Origin: Verticillium longisporum
Taxonomy: Eukaryota; Ascomycota; Sordariomycetes; Glomerellales; Plectosphaerellaceae
Length of the DNA stretch: 64,000 nucleotides
Reading direction: 5' to 3'
NCBI GenBank assembly: GCA_019188255.1
Contig: JAETXT010000003.1
Span: 3,534,001-3,598,000 of the forward strand
A model generated the notes under the pieces. That model ran no database searches. It was not told where the DNA came from and saw nothing but the letters and a program-made list of their open reading frames with translations. Below, in pieces: positions 59,116 through 64,000 of this stretch (position 1 is the stretch's first letter; each line of letters begins with the position of its first letter). The position numbers and the translations under genes are program-made.

Positions 59116-59788
59116 GGTTGGAGATTGCTTTCGTCTTGATGTATCATGGCAGTTGAATCTGGGCTTTGTGCAAATGGGGAAACTTTGAAGAATCCGCATA
59201 TATTAAATAGACTATTATACATAGATGACTGCTCCTCCCACATGGATTTGTTGTGACAAACGTGAGTGTTCTCAGTGGCCAGGGAACAGCCACAAATCAC
59301 GCCTCCTAGAGCAGTCTGTTGAGACTAAGTAAGCTCGCTACCCGTATCTATGCTCTCCGTGGGTGCTCTCGGCACTTGCTCTTGTGGCGCAAAGCTAGGA
59401 ATATTGACGAGATTAACACAGACTTCAACGCTTCCCCACATCGAGCCCAGACGGTGATCACAGAAGGCGGGGTAAACAAGTGGGGCTTTGGTGATATATC
59501 GGGTACCTTGGATACCCTACTTTATTTAGTACGGATGTCCCACATGTTAGGCCATGTTACATAGTTCTTCCTTTTCGAGCCTTATGAAGCTTCGTATATC
59601 AGCCCTTCCCCGCCTGTAAGAGACCTTGTCCCACATGGATCGGGAAGCGCGGCGGTACCCAAATACAAGAGGAATGAATGGAAATAAGAGGAATAGAAAT
59701 ATAAACGCGGAGATGCCCAAGCCCAAGCATGCCTTGCCCCACCGGGGTCACAGACACTGCACTTTTCCTCGCGTCGAAATCGTCTATC
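59116..59788. promoter_or_regulatory. intergenic upstream of the P450
   Basis: Holds the end of the SDR pseudogene's 3' region and the P450 promoter. Nothing specific recognised. Confidence 0.45.
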
Positions 59789-61603
59789 ATGCCGTTCCTG
59801 CGAGGAGAATTATTCAACAGCCCCTCGGCCATCTTGGGCACAGCCTCCGGGGCGGTCCTCATCCTCCTGGTCGCCTACGTCGTGTACCAGCAATTCCTTC
59901 ACCCGCTGGCGGGCTATCCCGGCCCGTTACTGGCATCTCTCACAGACCTCTGGCAGGTTCAGCAGTACCTCACCTTGCAACAGCCATACACCCTAACCCA
60001 ACTCCACGAGAGGTATGGCGAGTTTGTGCGTTATGGGCCCGACAAGCTCAGCATTACGGCCAAGGAGGCCTTACCCATCATCTACCAGAAGGGTGGCCGA
60101 CGGTTCCCCAAGACGGAGTTTTACGATGCTTTCGGTGGCAAAACGCCCAATGTCTTCGGAATGAGATCTGACGACGTGAGTCCCGCCAGTGTGATGCGGC
60201 CATGGCAGTCATCGTGATGTCGCTTTTGCTGACAGCCGTGGCCATCCTTCGAAGCGCCATGCCGTCCGCCGCCGCCACATGTCGCACGGCTTCTCCATCA
60301 GCAGCGTCAAGGAAATGGAGCACTATCTCGACGCCAACGTCAAGCTCCTGCAGCACAAGATCGCCGGCTTCGCGCGAGACGGGCGCCCCTTTGACCTCAA
60401 GAAGCTCTTCCACTACTACACCATCGACGTCCTCGGCGAGCTCGCCTTCAGCCGCTCTTTTGGCGTGCAGGTCTCGGACGACGAGTCGCTGGTGCCGCGC
60501 GTTGTGCCGCACACGCTACTCGGCTCCGTCACGGGCGCCTGGCCGTCTATGACCCAAAGGCTGAAGCGGTGGCTTCCCCTGGTGCCGCACGCCGGACTGC
60601 AGGATCTCTTCCGGAGCCGCGCCGAGGTCACGCATCTGGCGTCCGAGTGCGTCGAGCGCCGCCTGGGACAGGTCAAGGAGCAGGGCGCGGGGCACAGGCC
60701 GGATATCTTGACGAGACTGATCCAGGCGAAGCATCCCGATACGGGCGAGCACATGCCGAGGATCGACCTCGAAGCCGAGGCGTTTGGATTCCTGTGAGTC
60801 CCATGCCTCCCAAAACACTCCTAGATAAGATACGAGGCCAGACTTATCTGACATGATGGGACTAATCCCCTACCATCAGCATCGCAGGCACGCACACCAC
60901 CAGCGCCACGGCAACCCTGCTCTTCTGCAACCTCCTGCGCAACCCAGAAGCCCTCGCAGCGTGCACGCGCGAGGTCAGCGACAGCCTCCCGCCCTTGGAC
61001 GATGACAGGCCCGCGTACAGCGTCACACAGGTCGGGACTCACCTCCCGTACCTCCGCGCCTGCGTGCGTGAAAACTTTCGCTTGACGCCCGTCTTCAGCA
61101 TGCCGCTGGAGCGCCGCGTCACGGAGCCCGAGGGCGTGTTCATCAGCGGCCGCCACATCCAGCAGGGGGTATGTATGCCCCTTCACCTTCATGCCAAGCC
61201 CGTTGAGAATGGGAGCAGTATCCATTAACATCAATGGCACTAGATGGTCGTCGCTGTCTGCAACCACGCCTTCCACCACAATCCGCGCGTCTGGGGCGAT
61301 GACCACGACGTCTTCGATCCCTCGCGCTGGGATGACGACGCTACGGCCGCCCGTGCCCGCTACCTGATGCACTTCGGCCTCGGCACCCGACAGTGCATCG
61401 GCAAGACGCTGGCGCTGAGCAACGTTTACAAGCTCGCCGCCACGTTGCTGCGCGAGTTTGAGTTTGGAATCGCGAACGCAGAGGAGCGGCAGGTGGCGGC
61501 CCGCGGTGGGTTCCGCGGGAAGCTGCCTGAGATGATCAGTGTTGGAGTCAGTGATCTCAAGGGGCCGCTGATGGTGACAGCCAAGGTGAGAAATGCCTCT
61601 TGA
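59789..61603 (+). CDS. cytochrome P450 monooxygenase
   Basis: Exons 59789-60175, 60255-60793, 60880-61168 and 61244-61603 encode 524 residues. A membrane anchor (GAVLILLVAYVVYQQFLHPL) and proline hinge (GYPGP) place it at the ER. I-helix AGTHTTS, ExxR motif in CVRENFR, FDPSRW, and heme-binding loop FGLGTRQCIGK with the cysteine ligand are all present, so it should be catalytically competent with a P450 reductase. The family cannot be fixed by eye; it resembles fungal secondary-metabolism and detoxification P450s. The exon 2 acceptor is taken at CGAAG|CGC because the nearer GACAG|CCG does not keep phase. An upstream in-frame ATG at 59729 would add 20 residues. Neighbours are an SDR pseudogene and, across the island, a sterol reductase. 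Confidence 0.87.
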
Positions 61604-62577
61604 AATGCACCCTGAATCAGGCCTTTGGATGATTTGTTTGATGTGATGTCATATTCTCAGGGATGCCGTTCCGTCTAGTTCGGAAACATGGGGAAAGCAG
61701 CTCATTTGCATGATGTTCCGGATCAACATGCAGATTAATTTGCGATGAACATCGTGACATGGGACGAGCAAGCAGATCTATCAGATATGAACGAATACCT
61801 TGTCAATTTAGGCTGCCGGACGCAACAAGAACAAAGAGCATCCCCATCTCAACATTAAGGAATACCCAGTCATCAACACTCACAATGACCATATTATCAT
61901 GACTCTTTGTACATCTCAAGATGTGATGTATGCTTGCACCCCAGACTGTAATAGGTCGCCCAGCCGAGCAATACCAAGTCTCCCCGAGGCAAACCCTCGC
62001 CGCCCCTTCCTCTGTAGCACATAACTTCGAGTCACAGAATGCGCTCCTTCCAAACAAATTATCACGGGTTATACGTGGCTAGGTCGCTGGGCTGAGACTA
62101 CGCCTCGGTAGCTACCTTAGTTTACCAAGAGGCTCGTACTCATACGTCAAGACATTATTTCCTTCCTTTTAAAGGAGAACGTAGGCGTTGATTAGATTCT
62201 CCCTTTGTCCTTCTCTAACCTAGTGCTAATGTATACAAGGCCCTGTCTAGAGAGAGGCTCGATGACTAGCCCGTCGCATACAACCCCAGAATCAGTGAAT
62301 GAAGCTGCCTGCGACTCCGTTCCTGCCCTGGCCCCGACATCCGAGTCACATCCAGCCCTCTGCTCCCCGAAACCTATAGTTTCCCTTTTTCTCTCCTTCA
62401 ACTTAGTCCGCCACTTTATATCGCCCGCTTCACAGCAACAGAGATATCGTTTCCGACAAGTTTTCCCTCCCAACCACGTTTCCGCATCGCCATCGTCGCC
62501 ATCGCCTCGAACCCTTTTTTTGATACACAACTTTACTTTCATCATCCGGCTCCCTCGACATTTGTGCACACCCTACA
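61604..62577. promoter_or_regulatory. intergenic and leader of the last gene
   Basis: The first half shows no gene. The second half (62370-62577) is pyrimidine-rich and likely the promoter and 5' leader of the gene at 62578. Confidence 0.5.
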
Positions 62578-64000
62578 ATGTCTTCCCACGACCTCCTTCC
62601 CACCTATGCCGCCGTGGCCTCGGCGCCCTCGGCGTCCGCGTCCGAGCTCGCCATCGCCGCGTCGGCCCTCAACCTCCACACCGCCTGCGTCCAGCCCACC
62701 ATCGAGGTCATCTCCATGGTGTCGGTCGCCGAGAAGCTGATCAAGGGCATCATGGCCAAGATGCAGAATATCATCCAGACCACCTTTGGCAACGAGGATG
62801 TGTCGGTACGTCTGAACTCTACTGTTCCTTCATCTCTACTCTTTTCTTCCTCGAGAAGTTCTCGCCATCCTTCTCACCTCCATCTCGTTATGGTCGTGCA
62901 ATTTCCACCCCTTGTTCATAAACTGACCATCCCAGGTTCTGGCTCATTTTGAGACGGCCGTCACATCCCTTGGCGCCCCCAACGACTTCCTCGCCCTCGA
63001 AGAGGCGGCAGCTGCGCTACAGGCAAAGCAGCAGCTCATGTACGAGGGGCTGTTCGCCAACGATAAGGCTTTGGCCGTCACGGTCGGCAGCCACCTCTCG
63101 TCCGACCAGATCGAGGCTCTCCGCGACACCAAGCTGGTCGCCGACCTCTCCTCTCTCTCCATCGACGCTCCTATCGTCGTCGCGCCCTCCTCTCCTCCGC
63201 TGGCCTCTCCCTCGGCCTTGCTCTCCCTCGGCAGCTCTGCTCCGTCCTCGCCTCGCGTTCGCTGCCGCCTCGACCCGACCGATGACGTCGTCTCTCGCTT
63301 GGGAACGTTACCCGCACCCTCTACCGACGTCGCCTCCATCGTCTTTCCTCCTCCTTCCGCTCCATGCTTGGGAACGTTACCCGTCGTCGCCGCTCCTCAT
63401 CCTTCTTCATGCTTGGGAACGTTACCCGTCGCCTGTCCGGCCTCCCCCGTCTCCGCCCCCGTCTCCATCCCCGGCCACATTGAGACCGCTTTCTTGGGAA
63501 TGTTACCCACACCTGCCCTCCCTTCCCTTACGACTGAAGCCTTCGGGATGCTGCCCGACGACCTCCCTTCTCTGCCATCCGACTCCGTGCCGGCCTCGCC
63601 AGTCGGTCACAGGGATGTAATTCTACCTACGGGTCCCGTCGCCGATCCTGCCGAAGCTGTGGATGCGGCCTAGGAAGCCCAGAAGCAGCGGGAGCTGCAA
63701 GTGTACGAGGAGCAGCAGAGACTGCAGCAGCAAGAACAGGAGGAGCAGCAGCAGCTACTGAACAAGCAGCATATGCAGCTCTGGTTCGAGGAGCAGACGG
63801 CGCGGCAGGCGCAGAAGCTCCTCGACCAGCAACAACAGCAGCGAGAGCAGCAGCTGTTAGAGGAGCAGCAGCAGCTGTTGGAGCAGCAGCAGCAGCTGTT
63901 GGAGCAGCAGCAGCAGCAGGAGTTGCAGCAACAGCAAAAGCAGCAGGAGGAGGAAGAACAGGCTGCGCTCCTGGAAGCTGCCATTCTGGAGGCCTTCGAG
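62578..64000 (+). CDS. hypothetical Gln-rich protein with LGTLP repeats, runs off the window
   Basis: Exon 1 62578-62805, then a 130-bp GT-AG intron, then exon 2 from 62936. The N-terminal part is helical (VISMVSVAEKLIKGIMAKM), then a Ser/Pro-rich linker carries five LGTLP/LGMLP-type motifs. An in-frame TAG sits at 63671-63673, but the same frame continues to the window end as a strongly Gln/Glu-rich coiled coil. Three explanations: termination at residue 321, an intron 63617-63673 (GTAATT...CCTAG, phase 0 on both sides), or stop-codon readthrough. The uninterrupted, biased frame after the TAG shows that it is coding. The intron is the simplest explanation. No domain recognised. Confidence 0.65.
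63298..63508 (+). repeat. dispersed CTTGGGAACGTTACCC repeats
   Basis: Four copies, at about 63298, 63367, 63412 and 63493 (the last with one change), separated by unrelated coding sequence. Each encodes LGTLP or LGMLP. The near-palindromic 16-mer is conserved at the DNA level, including synonymous positions. Confidence 0.8.

Overview
The window is genomic DNA of a filamentous ascomycete, most likely a sordariomycete. The genes are GC-rich, with introns of 46-130 bp and CTGAC/CTAAC branch points. There are HET-domain genes, a Zn2Cys6 regulator, an ERG4-type sterol reductase and a P450. AT-rich islands show saturated CpA-to-TpA decay, which is repeat-induced point mutation (RIP). I cannot name the species.

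Left arm (1-29.3 kb). In order: a subtilisin protease (-), about 6 kb with no convincing gene, an F-box-like protein (+), a HET protein (-), a nine-exon Zn2Cys6 transcription factor (+), an HpcH/HpaI-type aldolase with a GC-AG first intron (-), a second HET protein (+), a short-chain dehydrogenase (-), a small unknown protein (-), an ERG4-like C-24(28) sterol reductase (+), a RIP-altered solo LTR, and a cysteine-rich secreted protein of unknown function (-).

Island (29,541-56,196). I read this as one ancient hAT transposon. It has inverted termini and an 8-bp target duplication whose two copies differ only by RIP-type transitions. A RIP-ruined hAT transposase is still legible at about 53.76-54.00 kb. 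A Ty1/copia element sits inside and is also RIP-saturated. Younger, un-mutated elements interrupt the relic: four almost identical 1.86-kb TA-duplicating pogo/Fot-type transposons and a 6.8-kb chromodomain Ty3/gypsy element with identical 433-bp LTRs and an ATACC duplication. Three pogo copies and two copies of the copia spacer form a 5.25-kb tandem duplication whose junctions fit unequal crossing-over. The gypsy element has a textbook -1 frameshift cassette between gag and pol, and a spliced antisense gene for a cysteine-rich coiled-coil protein.

Right arm (56.2-64 kb). A short-chain dehydrogenase pseudogene is split by a 503-bp hAT MITE and carries RIP-type nonsense and missense changes. 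It is followed by a cytochrome P450 (+) and the start of a Gln-rich protein that runs off the window (+).

Quality note. At least eight coding frames break at a short homopolymer or 1-2 base run, and every break is closed by adding one base, never by removing one. Exon phases then close exactly. This points to homopolymer under-calling in the assembly, so these genes should not be called pseudogenes on this sequence alone.
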